Shown here: positions 7,251 through 15,078 of the stretch, one piece after another
Position numbering within the stretch: the stretch's first letter is position 1
Layout: every line of letters begins with the position of its first letter
Assembly: GCA_011525065.1 (NCBI GenBank)
Contig: WTIY01000193.1
Coordinates: 1 to 19,366, forward strand
From: Flavobacteriales bacterium
GTDB taxonomy: Bacteria > Bacteroidota > Bacteroidia > Flavobacteriales > Flavobacteriaceae
DNA length: 19,366 nt
Reading direction: 5' to 3'
Program-made: the position numbers and the translations under genes
The notes under the pieces: generated by a model
Database searches by the model: none
Told to the model about the DNA's origin: nothing
What the model saw: the letters and a program-made list of their open reading frames with translations, nothing else

Positions 7251-8214
7251 GGCTCATTAGTTCCCGTCCAAAAGCCAATAGATGCGTCTTGGCTTCTTGA
7301 GTAATAATTGTCTGATCGAGTTGGTCGAAGGCCCTTTTGGTAAAGGTTTCTATGGCTTGCTGTACGGCCTTATCGCCCTGAGTTTGCTCAAATAAAGATT
7401 TGACCTCTGCCACTTTATCCTCTGGAGAAACATCGTTGGTTTGGTACAATTCTAAAAGTCGCTCTTTTTGCTCAGCGTTGCCTTTTTCCAAGGCACTGAG
7501 ATAGAGATAGGTTTTTTTGCCGCTCAGGATATCTCCGCCCACTTGTTTTCCAAAAACATTTGGATCGCCAAAAGCATCCAGATAATCGTCTTGCAACTGA
7601 AAGGCAATCCCCAAGCAACGACCAAATTCATAAATTAAATTTTGCTGCTCGAGCTCAGCACCGGCGACAATTGCCCCCATTTTCATGGCCGCGCCCACTA
7701 AAACAGCGGTTTTGTACTCAATCATCTTGAGGTACTCTTGCTTTGAGACTTCAATACGTTGCTCAAAATCCATATCGTATTGTTGACCTTCACATACTTC
7801 AATGGCGGTTTGACTGAATAATTTAGACAAGGCGCTAAACGTTTCTGGTGGATACGATTCAAAATGTCGATACGCCAAGATCAATAAGGCATCCCCAGAA
7901 AGTATGCCTGTGTTGAGGTCCCATTTGTGATGGACCGTAGCCTGTCCACGACGCAAAGGCGCCTGATCCATAATGTCATCGTGAATCAACGAAAAATTAT
8001 GAAACAACTCCACCGCCAGTCCTGCAGGAATGGCCTTATGATGATCTCCGCCAAAACAATCACAAATCATCAAGGTCATTATGGGACGCAGGCGCTTACC
8101 CCCCAACTGCATGATATAATCGATCGGCACATAGAGTCCCTGAGGCGAACTTGGCCAATGGGTATTGGCCAAGGCCTGTTCAAAAACTTCTTTATAATGA
8201 CCCAACGTCTTCAT
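7240..8214 (-). CDS. polyprenyl diphosphate synthase, short-chain (FPP/GGPP type)
   Basis: It condenses isopentenyl diphosphate with allylic diphosphates to make the linear prenyl precursors of carotenoids, quinones and undecaprenol. It has 324 residues. LGGKRLRP (37-44) binds diphosphate. The first Asp-rich motif is DDIMD (79-83) followed by APLRRG, and the second is DDYLD (209-213). The residue five before the first motif is Phe74, with no insertion in the motif. In this family a bulky residue there limits the chain, so I infer C15-C20 products rather than C40. The start is the ATG at 8214; no Shine-Dalgarno is visible. It is transcribed away from the efflux operon, sharing a 180-base divergent region. 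The exact product length needs assay. Its substrates ultimately derive from the Dxs pathway encoded at the right end. Confidence 0.9.
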   Translation of the reverse strand: MKTLGHYKEVFEQALANTHWPSSPQGLYVPIDYIMQLGGKRLRPIMTLMICDCFGGDHHKAIPAGLAVELFHNFSLIHDDIMDQAPLRRGQATVHHKWDLNTGILSGDALLILAYRHFESYPPETFSALSKLFSQTAIEVCEGQQYDMDFEQRIEVSKQEYLKMIEYKTAVLVGAAMKMGAIVAGAELEQQNLIYEFGRCLGIAFQLQDDYLDAFGDPNVFGKQVGGDILSGKKTYLYLSALEKGNAEQKERLLELYQTNDVSPEDKVAEVKSLFEQTQGDKAVQQAIETFTKRAFDQLDQTIITQEAKTHLLAFGRELMSRKT

Positions 8215-8347
8215 GCGAGATTTTTTGCTAAAATACAGTTTAAGCAGGTCCTCAAGGGCATTTATGGTAAAAATATTACTGACTGACCCGCAGAATCTAT
8301 ACTCATTGCTGGCCTTTACGCAGCTTTGTTAAAATTTTGTAAACGCA

Positions 8348-8375
8348 GGAAACTTTTTTTGTTCTAAAAGTTTTC
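8348..8375. promoter_or_regulatory. inverted repeat, candidate operator of the TetR regulator
   Basis: GGAAACTTTT (8348-8357) and AAAAGTTTTC (8366-8375) are inverted copies matching at 9 of 10 positions across an 8-base spacer. The -33 TTG lies in the spacer and the right arm lies between the -33 and -7 boxes, so a bound dimer would block RNA polymerase. The size fits a TetR-type site. Autoregulation by the first gene of the operon is inferred, not shown. Confidence 0.5.
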
Positions 8376-8388
8376 TTGGTTACATTTG
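8359..8388 (+). promoter_or_regulatory. promoter of the efflux operon
   Basis: TTG (8359-8361), a 19-base gap and TACATTTG (8381-8388) form a perfect match to the Bacteroidota pattern TTG-N(17-23)-TAnnTTTG. The predicted start of transcription is about 8394-8395, at the GTG start codon of the TetR gene itself. Confidence 0.65.
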
Positions 8389-8394
8389 CCCGCT

Positions 8395-9000
8395 GTGAAA
8401 GAGAAAATTGTAGACAAAGCGACCGAGTTATTCTTGAACTTTGGGTTCAAGAGCATCACCATGGACGACATCGCCCGTGAACTCTCCATGTCTAAAAAAA
8501 CCATCTACAGTTACTTCGAAAATAAATCCGCGCTTGTGAGTTCTGTGACTCAATCCATTTACTCGACGGTCACTAGCGGCATAGATTGGATTTGTCAACA
8601 ACAACTCAATCCAATCGAAGAACTTTATGAGATCAAAAAATTTGTTTCATTGCAACTCAAGGATGAAAAATCATCACCACAATTTCAACTTCAAAAATAT
8701 TATCCAGAGATTTTTAAGCAAATCAAAGGCAATAATTTTGAGCTCATCCATGACATTACCCTGAACAACCTCAGGCGAGGGATTGAACAAGGCCTTTATC
8801 GCGATAATGTCAACGTAGAATTTGTGGCCAGAATTTATTTCATCGGCATGACCGGAATCAAAGACGATACGGTTTTTCCAATCACTGAATTTCCAAAAAT
8901 AAATCTGATAGAATCCTATCTAGAATATCATTTGCGCGGCATCGTCACCAAAAAAGGCTTGTCGGTGCTCAATAAATACATCGATCAATCCACACCATGA
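8395..9000 (+). CDS. TetR/AcrR-family transcriptional regulator
   Basis: This DNA-binding repressor-type protein probably controls the downstream efflux genes. It has 201 residues from the GTG at 8395. The N-terminal helix-turn-helix is classic: MKEKIVDKATELFLNFGFKS, then TMDDIARELSMSKKTIYSYF at 22-41. The rest (about 50-201) is the variable ligand-binding and dimer domain; its ligand cannot be predicted. An upstream TTG at 8386 would extend it by three residues, but that TTG lies inside the -7 promoter box (8381-8388), so it cannot be in the mRNA. GTG 8395 sits at the predicted transcription start, making the message apparently leaderless. Its stop overlaps the next start by 4 bases (ATGA, 8997-9000). 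Operon position and a palindrome in the promoter suggest it represses its own operon. Confidence 0.92.
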   Translation: MKEKIVDKATELFLNFGFKSITMDDIARELSMSKKTIYSYFENKSALVSSVTQSIYSTVTSGIDWICQQQLNPIEELYEIKKFVSLQLKDEKSSPQFQLQKYYPEIFKQIKGNNFELIHDITLNNLRRGIEQGLYRDNVNVEFVARIYFIGMTGIKDDTVFPITEFPKINLIESYLEYHLRGIVTKKGLSVLNKYIDQSTP

Positions 9001-10340
9001 GATCACTGCCCTTTCTTCTTTTATTTGGCCTATGTTCAATGACCCTATTGGCTCAAAACAAAAGCTACACACTTAGCCTATCACAGGCGGTTACTTTGGC
9101 CCAAGACAGCAGTTATGCCAGTCTAAATGCGCGTCGAGAAATGACCCGAGCATTGAAGAAAAAGTGGGAAACCACCGCTACTGGTTTACCACAAATCAAT
9201 GGATCGATCACCTACAACAACAACCTAAAACAACCCGTAACCCTCATCCCAGGTGAGATTGCAGGCGGCGCTCCAGGGACTTTTACCCCAGTAATCTTTG
9301 GGACTGAGCAAAACGCAGCAGCCCAAGCGACTTTAGAACAATTGATTTTTGACGGGAGTTATTTGGTTGGTCTTCAAGCAGCAAAAACCTTTCTCGATTT
9401 TTCTAAAAACGCTTATGAAAAAACCCAAATAGAGGTTGAAAAAAGTGTCGTAAATGCCTATGGTAGCGCCTTAATGTCTGACGCACTGGTTTCAGTTTTT
9501 CAAAACAATCATCGGGCCTTAAAAGAATCTTATCGAGAACTAGAGATCGTTTATCAAAACGGCATGGCCGAGTTGGAATCTCTGGAACAGTTAGAAATTA
9601 CCCTTTTGGAGGTCAAGGGGTTCCTGGACAATGCCCGTCGCAGCCAACTTTTGGCCTATCACCTTTTAAGAGCAACATTGGGCGTCCCCCTTGAGACTGA
9701 ATTGATCCTCACCGATGACCTCAATAGCTTAGTGCTAAGCGCCTCGATGCCGGGCTCCTCAGAATCAACACTCGATCTCAATCGTCAAATTGACGTGCGC
9801 ATTGCTGAGAACTTTAAGGAGCAACGACGTCTGGAATGGCAACTCGAACGCAGTAGAGCCCTACCTAGTTTTTCGGCTTTTTTAAATTACAGCACTCAAG
9901 GATTCAGTGACGAATTTAGTTTTACAGAGCGCGATCAGCAATGGTTTCAGTCATCAATGTTAGGGTTTAGAATGCAATTGCCTCTGTTCAGCAGTGGCTT
10001 TAGAAGTGCGCGGAGCAAACAAGCCAAAATTGCTTGGGATCAGGCCAAAACAGATTATACTCAAACCTTACAAGCCACCCAAATCGCCTTTGAAAACGCC
10101 AAGAGTGACTATAGCCTGACTAAGGACAACTACAACAATGCCCTCAGAAGCATGAATCTGGCAGAACGCGTTGCTCAAAAAAATCAAATCAAATTTGATC
10201 AGGGCCTCTCGAGCAGTTTTGACTTGTATCAAGCCCAGTCACAGTATTATCGTTCACAACAAAATTATTATACCACGCTTTTGGCCCTACTCAATGCCAA
10301 AACCGTTTTAGACACATTCACCGATCCCCAAACCTTTTAA
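8997..10340 (+). CDS. TolC-like outer-membrane efflux protein
   Basis: This 447-residue protein should form the outer-membrane channel of the tripartite pump. A signal peptide is clear: Arg3, then a hydrophobic core (LPFLLLFGLCSMTLLA) with cleavage expected after Ala19. The mature part has the two-repeat layout of outer-membrane efflux proteins, with long Gln/Ala/Glu-rich helices around residues 110-220 and 335-440 (for example AEVAQKNQIKFDQGL-type sequence near 385-400, read here as LAERVAQKNQIKFDQGLSSS). The start codon overlaps the TetR stop by 4 bases, so translation is probably coupled. The fusion-protein gene begins 9 bases downstream. The export substrate is unknown. Confidence 0.92.
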   Translation: MRSLPFLLLFGLCSMTLLAQNKSYTLSLSQAVTLAQDSSYASLNARREMTRALKKKWETTATGLPQINGSITYNNNLKQPVTLIPGEIAGGAPGTFTPVIFGTEQNAAAQATLEQLIFDGSYLVGLQAAKTFLDFSKNAYEKTQIEVEKSVVNAYGSALMSDALVSVFQNNHRALKESYRELEIVYQNGMAELESLEQLEITLLEVKGFLDNARRSQLLAYHLLRATLGVPLETELILTDDLNSLVLSASMPGSSESTLDLNRQIDVRIAENFKEQRRLEWQLERSRALPSFSAFLNYSTQGFSDEFSFTERDQQWFQSSMLGFRMQLPLFSSGFRSARSKQAKIAWDQAKTDYTQTLQATQIAFENAKSDYSLTKDNYNNALRSMNLAERVAQKNQIKFDQGLSSSFDLYQAQSQYYRSQQNYYTTLLALLNAKTVLDTFTDPQTF

Positions 10341-10349
10341 TCCACGTCC

Positions 10350-11531
10350 ATGACAAAACATATCCTTTCTTTCATTCTCCTTAGCCTGACCGTGTTTGGT
10401 TGTCAAGAAAAAACCCTCACCGTAGAACAGGTCATCGCCACCAATGACTTGTCTCAGCTAAGAACCACTCGAGCGAATTTGGGGGCCCAGCATCAAGCCC
10501 TATCCCAAGATTTAGCGGATTTGGATCGGGCCATCGGGAAACTCGACCAAAGCGAGAAATTATCCTTGGTTACGGCCATGGTCGTTCAACCTGAACGCTT
10601 TGAACACTTTGTTCAGGTACAAGGGGATGTGGCGACAAAACAAAACATCGTCCTTTACCCTCAGTTCTCGGGTCAACTTAAAAAACTCCACGTAGTTGTG
10701 GGAGATGAAGTTAAAGAGGGTGCGGTTTTAGCCACTTTAGACGACAATGGTTTGAGCCAACAACTCAATCAACTTAAGGTGCAAGAAGCTCTGGCCAAAA
10801 CCACTTTTGAACGCCAAGAAAAACTTTGGGCACAAAACATAGGAAGCGAACTTCAGTTTTTACAAGCAAAAACCCAATATGAAGCGCAAAAAAGCCTGAC
10901 CCAACAACTGAGTCAGCAACTGGAAAAAACTCAAATCATCGCCCCTTTTGACGGCACCATTGATGCCGTATTGGCCGAAGCAGGTACCGTAGTGAGCGCA
11001 GGGGTAAGTCCCGTATTTCGTTTGGTCAATCTAAGCAATATGTACTTAAAGGCTGATGTTCCAGAAAGCTATTTAAGTGAAGTGGTAGCCGGCAAGAAAG
11101 TAATGGTTGATTTTCCCGTTTTGGGGCTAAAAGTAGCCTCAAAGGTGCGCAGTGTCGGGCGTTACATTAATCCCGGAAATAGAACTTTTAGCATCGAAGT
11201 CGATTTACCAAAGCAGACGTCACAAATAAAGCCGAATCTTACCGCGCAAATTCAGATCAACGATTACACCAGCGAACAAGCCCTGCTGGTGCCCCAGTCA
11301 GTAATCTCAGAAAACGCCGCTGGTCAACAATACGTTTACACCACTTTTTACGACCAAGAGCGAGAGCAAAGTACTGCCTTAAAGCGTATCGTGGTCACCG
11401 GCAAGACCGAAGGTGATTTTGTTGAAATTCTCGAGGGGATCCAGGCAGGAGACACCGTGATTTCAGAGGGCGCAAGAAGCGTAAAAGACGGACAGGCCAT
11501 TTCAATTCTCAAGACAGAATCCAATGAGTAA
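10350..11531 (+). CDS. RND efflux periplasmic adaptor (membrane-fusion lipoprotein)
   Basis: This 393-residue adaptor bridges the RND pump and the TolC-like channel. The N-terminus is a lipoprotein signal (LSLTVFGCQEK, lipobox VFGC, Cys18), so the protein should be lipid-anchored to a membrane facing the periplasm. Residues 35-68 form a short Leu/Gln-rich coiled coil. The barrel-sandwich/lipoyl halves lie around 90-135 (YPQFSGQLKKLHVVVGDEV) and 193-225 (IIAPFDGTIDAVLAEAG), separated by an alpha-hairpin rich in Gln and Lys (about 135-190). The beta-barrel and membrane-proximal domains follow. It overlaps the permease start by 8 bases (11524-11531). Substrate not predictable. Confidence 0.93.
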   Translation: MTKHILSFILLSLTVFGCQEKTLTVEQVIATNDLSQLRTTRANLGAQHQALSQDLADLDRAIGKLDQSEKLSLVTAMVVQPERFEHFVQVQGDVATKQNIVLYPQFSGQLKKLHVVVGDEVKEGAVLATLDDNGLSQQLNQLKVQEALAKTTFERQEKLWAQNIGSELQFLQAKTQYEAQKSLTQQLSQQLEKTQIIAPFDGTIDAVLAEAGTVVSAGVSPVFRLVNLSNMYLKADVPESYLSEVVAGKKVMVDFPVLGLKVASKVRSVGRYINPGNRTFSIEVDLPKQTSQIKPNLTAQIQINDYTSEQALLVPQSVISENAAGQQYVYTTFYDQEREQSTALKRIVVTGKTEGDFVEILEGIQAGDTVISEGARSVKDGQAISILKTESNE

Positions 11532-14500
11532 ATTCAAAAAAAATCTCCATAAGGAATTTGGCTTGGCCTCATGGGCCATTGACCACAAAACGATCATTTA
11601 CGTATTGATCACGGTGGTCTTGATTTTAGGGGGAAAGGCCTATTATGACATGCCGCGCGAGACCTTCCCTGAGATTAAAGAGACAAAAATATACATCAGC
11701 GCCCCGTATCCGGGTAACACGGCCGAAGACATCGAACGACTGATTGTGGATCCTCTCGAAGATCGACTCAAAAACTTGAGTAATGTGGTGGAAATTATTG
11801 CCACTGCTCAAGAGGATTACGGCATCATAACTGTAGAGTTTGATGAATCTATTGCTGTTGAGACCGCAAAGCAACGGGTCAAAGATGAGGTCGAAAGCGA
11901 AAAAAGCAGCGAGGATTGGCCAACGTTTAACAACGCTAAGGTCGAGCCGAATGTCTTTGATTTAAATTTCTCAGAAGAAGCGCCCATTAGCAACATCAAC
12001 ATAAAAGGAGATTATCCAACCCAAAAACTCAAAGAGTTTGCCGAGTATTTAGAGGAGGAAATTGAAGATTTGCCAGAAATCAAAAAGGCCGACATCAGAG
12101 GGGCCCAAAATCTTGAAGTTGAAATTGCAGTGGACATCTATAAAATGATGGCCGCCGAGGTCAGTTTTGACGATATTCTGGGGGCCATACGCAATGGGAA
12201 TATGACCATGTCAGCGGGCAATTTGATTGCCAGTGGTCAGCGGCGCTCTCTTCGCATTATTGGCGAAATTGACGACCCCAGAGCCCTGTCAGACTTTGTG
12301 GTCAAAACTCAGGGCGGAGTCGTTTATTTGAGTGACATCGCATCAGTCAACTTCAAAGAAAAAGAAACCACAACCTATGCGCGCGAGTTTGGCGCTAATG
12401 TCGTCATGCTGGACGTCAAAAAAAGAGCGGGTAAGAACATGGTAGAAGCCGCGCAAAAAGTCGAGGCCATTATTGAAAATGCCAAGGCTGAAGTATTCCC
12501 AAGCGATCTTGAAATCAGTATTGCCAATGACCAATCCGCCAAAACCATCAATCAAGTGGACGATTTGGTCAACAACATTATTTTTGGCGTCATTCTAGTG
12601 GTCACTGTGTTGATGTTCTTTTTAGGGTTCCGCAATGCACTCTTTGTCGGGTTCGCCATTCCAATGTCAATGTTCATGAGTTTCATGGTCCTGTCACTAC
12701 TCGGATTTACCATGAATACCATGATTTTGTTTGGACTAATTATGGGGTTAGGCATGCTTGTAGACAATGGCATCGTGGTGGTCGAAAACGTCTATCGATT
12801 GATGGAACAAGAGGGCCTCCCAAGAATTCAAGCGGCCAAGCAAGGGATAGGAGAAATTGCCTTTCCCATCATCATTTCTACCCTAACGACCGTAGCTGCA
12901 TTTATTCCATTGGGTTTATGGCCGGGCGTCATGGGTGAATTCATGATCTTTTTCCCGATTACCTTGTCGGTGGTTTTAGGCTCATCCCTGTTTGTCGCCA
13001 TTTTCATGAATTCTATGCTCGTGTCACAATTCATGGAAATTGATAAGCGCATCATCAAACGCAAGAGTTTAATTCGCTTGACCTACCTCATGGGAGGATT
13101 GGGACTTTTAATTCTATTGACCGGGGGTTCAGTGCGTGGATTGGGCAGCGTCATGCTGTTTACTGTAGCCCTATTTTGGGCCTACAAATACGGCATCAAA
13201 GATTGGGCCAATAAGTTTCAAAAACGCGCCTTACCATGGCTGGAGAACAAATACAAAAAACTGCTCAGGTTTGCCTTGACCGGTTATCGTCCTGGACTGT
13301 TTTTTGGGGGGACCTTCATCCTCTTGTTTGTGGTCTTTGGTCTATTCGGGGCCTCGGTAGGAAGTCAGAGGACCAGTGTAGAATTTTTTCCTGACAACAA
13401 GCCCAATCAAATCATCATTTATATTGAATATCCCCAAGGGACAGACATCGAAAAAACCAACGCCATTACTTTGGACATCGAAAATCAGGTCTATGAGATC
13501 GTAAACGACCCCATGTATCAAGACCCGGTCACTGGCAAAAATGTATTGGTTGAAGCGGCCGTCTCTCAAGTAGGCGAAGGAGCGGGTAATCCTCAGACTG
13601 ACGCCGGTAATGCCGCAGAGATGCCGCATCGAGGCAAGATTACCGCCACAATGCACGAATTCAAATTTCGTCAAGGACACGACTCAGAACAATTGCGCAA
13701 GCGCATTCAAGAGCGATTGAAAGGCCGTTATCCTGGTGTTTCAATTTCGGTAGAAAAAGACCCTACTGGGCCACCAGCGGGCTATCCGATTAATATCGAA
13801 CTCGAAGGCAAGGACTACGATGAGTTGATTGCAACAGCTGAATTGATGCGCAATTTTATTAACCAACGAAATATCCCCGGGATCGATGAGCTCAAAATCG
13901 ATGTAAATAAGGGCAAACCCGCTATGGAAATTTTTGTAGACCGTGAAAAAGCTGGAGGACTTGGCGTGGCTGCGGGTCAAGTAGGACGTCAATTAAGGCG
14001 TGCTGTTTTTGGCGAAAAAGCAGGTATTTACAAGGAAGATGGCGAGGATTACGACATCAATGTTCGTTTTGAAGAGGGCCAAAGAGAAACCAAAAGTGCG
14101 CTGTTTGACCAGAACATCACCTTCCGGGATCAAGCCACAGGACGACTCAAAAACATTCCGCTCTCCGCGGTTACCCAAAGACGGAATACTTCCTCTTTTA
14201 GCGCCATTAAACACAGAGATGGCAAACGAGTGGTGACGGTATATTCTGCCCTAGCCCCAGGCTTTACCGATGCTGGAGCCATCGTCGGACAAATTCAAAG
14301 CCATATGGACAACTTCAGTGGGCTACCCAAGGGCGTAGATATTGATTACACTGGTCAGATTGAGGAACAAAACAAACAAATGACCTTTTTGATGGGTGCC
14401 TTTTTCAGTGGACTCGGACTCATCATGTTTCTGTTGATTTTTCAATTCAGTTCCATTTCAAAGCCAACCATCATTATGCTGGCCATTTTCTTGAGCTTCA

Positions 14501-15012
14501 TTGGGGTCTTTGGTGGTATCCTGATTACCGGTGCCTCATTTGTCATCATGATGACCATGGTGGGGATCATCTCTTTGGCTGGAATTGTGGTAAACAACGG
14601 GGTAGTTTTGCTCGATTATACTCAGCTTTTAATTGATCGCCATCAGCAAAAGCACGAGGTTGAACACGCCCAATTAATCCCGGAAACAACATTCCACGAT
14701 TTGATCATCCAGGCAGGAAAGGCGCGTTTGCGCCCCGTATTGCTTACAGCCATCACCACAGTTCTGGGACTAATTCCCCTGGCCATTGGTTTTAACATGG
14801 ACTTTTTCTCATTATTCACAGACTTTGACCCTAAAATCTATTTTGGAGGAGACAATGTGATTTTTTGGGGACCATTAGCATGGGCGGTGATTTACGGACT
14901 GCTCGTAGCGACCTTTTTGACCTTAATTATTGTGCCTGTGCTGTTTTTAATGGTGCATCAATTCAAGGGTAAATTATTGCGCTTGTTGGGGAAACATCCC
15001 TTACAAAGTTAA
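11524..15012 (+). CDS. RND efflux permease (AcrB-like, large Bacteroidota form)
   Basis: This proton-driven inner-membrane exporter has 1162 residues, longer than AcrB (1049). TM1 is at about 22-38, the first porter region 40-345, TM2-TM6 about 350-503, TM7 about 591-609, the second porter region 615-950, and the last helices follow. Two features stand out. Between TM6 and TM7, where AcrB has only a cytoplasmic helix, there are two extra hydrophobic segments (about 518-534 and 541-557). A further loop of about 25 residues lies before the last helix (1090-1113). The relay motif in TM4 is LVDNGIVVVENV (Asp414, Asn415) instead of the Asp-Asp of AcrB. TM10 has VVNNGVVLLDY (Asn1024, Asn1025) with no Lys equivalent to AcrB Lys940. 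It is the last gene of the efflux operon; no terminator follows. Confidence 0.94.
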   Translation: MSKFKKNLHKEFGLASWAIDHKTIIYVLITVVLILGGKAYYDMPRETFPEIKETKIYISAPYPGNTAEDIERLIVDPLEDRLKNLSNVVEIIATAQEDYGIITVEFDESIAVETAKQRVKDEVESEKSSEDWPTFNNAKVEPNVFDLNFSEEAPISNINIKGDYPTQKLKEFAEYLEEEIEDLPEIKKADIRGAQNLEVEIAVDIYKMMAAEVSFDDILGAIRNGNMTMSAGNLIASGQRRSLRIIGEIDDPRALSDFVVKTQGGVVYLSDIASVNFKEKETTTYAREFGANVVMLDVKKRAGKNMVEAAQKVEAIIENAKAEVFPSDLEISIANDQSAKTINQVDDLVNNIIFGVILVVTVLMFFLGFRNALFVGFAIPMSMFMSFMVLSLLGFTMNTMILFGLIMGLGMLVDNGIVVVENVYRLMEQEGLPRIQAAKQGIGEIAFPIIISTLTTVAAFIPLGLWPGVMGEFMIFFPITLSVVLGSSLFVAIFMNSMLVSQFMEIDKRIIKRKSLIRLTYLMGGLGLLILLTGGSVRGLGSVMLFTVALFWAYKYGIKDWANKFQKRALPWLENKYKKLLRFALTGYRPGLFFGGTFILLFVVFGLFGASVGSQRTSVEFFPDNKPNQIIIYIEYPQGTDIEKTNAITLDIENQVYEIVNDPMYQDPVTGKNVLVEAAVSQVGEGAGNPQTDAGNAAEMPHRGKITATMHEFKFRQGHDSEQLRKRIQERLKGRYPGVSISVEKDPTGPPAGYPINIELEGKDYDELIATAELMRNFINQRNIPGIDELKIDVNKGKPAMEIFVDREKAGGLGVAAGQVGRQLRRAVFGEKAGIYKEDGEDYDINVRFEEGQRETKSALFDQNITFRDQATGRLKNIPLSAVTQRRNTSSFSAIKHRDGKRVVTVYSALAPGFTDAGAIVGQIQSHMDNFSGLPKGVDIDYTGQIEEQNKQMTFLMGAFFSGLGLIMFLLIFQFSSISKPTIIMLAIFLSFIGVFGGILITGASFVIMMTMVGIISLAGIVVNNGVVLLDYTQLLIDRHQQKHEVEHAQLIPETTFHDLIIQAGKARLRPVLLTAITTVLGLIPLAIGFNMDFFSLFTDFDPKIYFGGDNVIFWGPLAWAVIYGLLVATFLTLIIVPVLFLMVHQFKGKLLRLLGKHPLQS

Positions 15013-15053
15013 AATCAGTGCCAAAGTCCAAAAACAATTCACACGGTTCTTCT

Positions 15054-15061
15054 TAACTTTG
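15054..15061 (+). promoter_or_regulatory. -7 promoter element of aspS
   Basis: TAACTTTG is a perfect match to TAnnTTTG. No TTG is found 17-23 bases upstream, so the -33 part is weak or absent. Transcription would begin near 15067, leaving a leader of about 12 bases to the ATG at 15079 and excluding the upstream GTG at 15061, which lies inside the element. Confidence 0.45.
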
Positions 15062-15078
15062 TGGCTCATTTAATCGAT

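Larger units (their letters stand above)
8215..8394. promoter_or_regulatory. divergent control region between prenyl synthase and efflux operon
   Basis: This 180-base gap holds the promoter of the plus-strand efflux operon (8359-8388) and an overlapping inverted repeat. For the minus-strand prenyl synthase I see only poor -7 candidates (TATTTTTA, TATTTTAG) and no paired TTG. A 39-codon open frame on the plus strand (8213-8338) has no support and is not called. Confidence 0.6.

Noticed and set aside
7927..8286. 119-codon plus-strand open frame opposite the prenyl synthase
   Set aside because: It overlaps the conserved first Asp-rich region of the synthase on the other strand and has no coding signature.
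8213..8338. 39-codon plus-strand open frame in the divergent region
   Set aside because: No promoter or ribosome site, overlaps the opposite gene start, and the peptide has no recognisable pattern.
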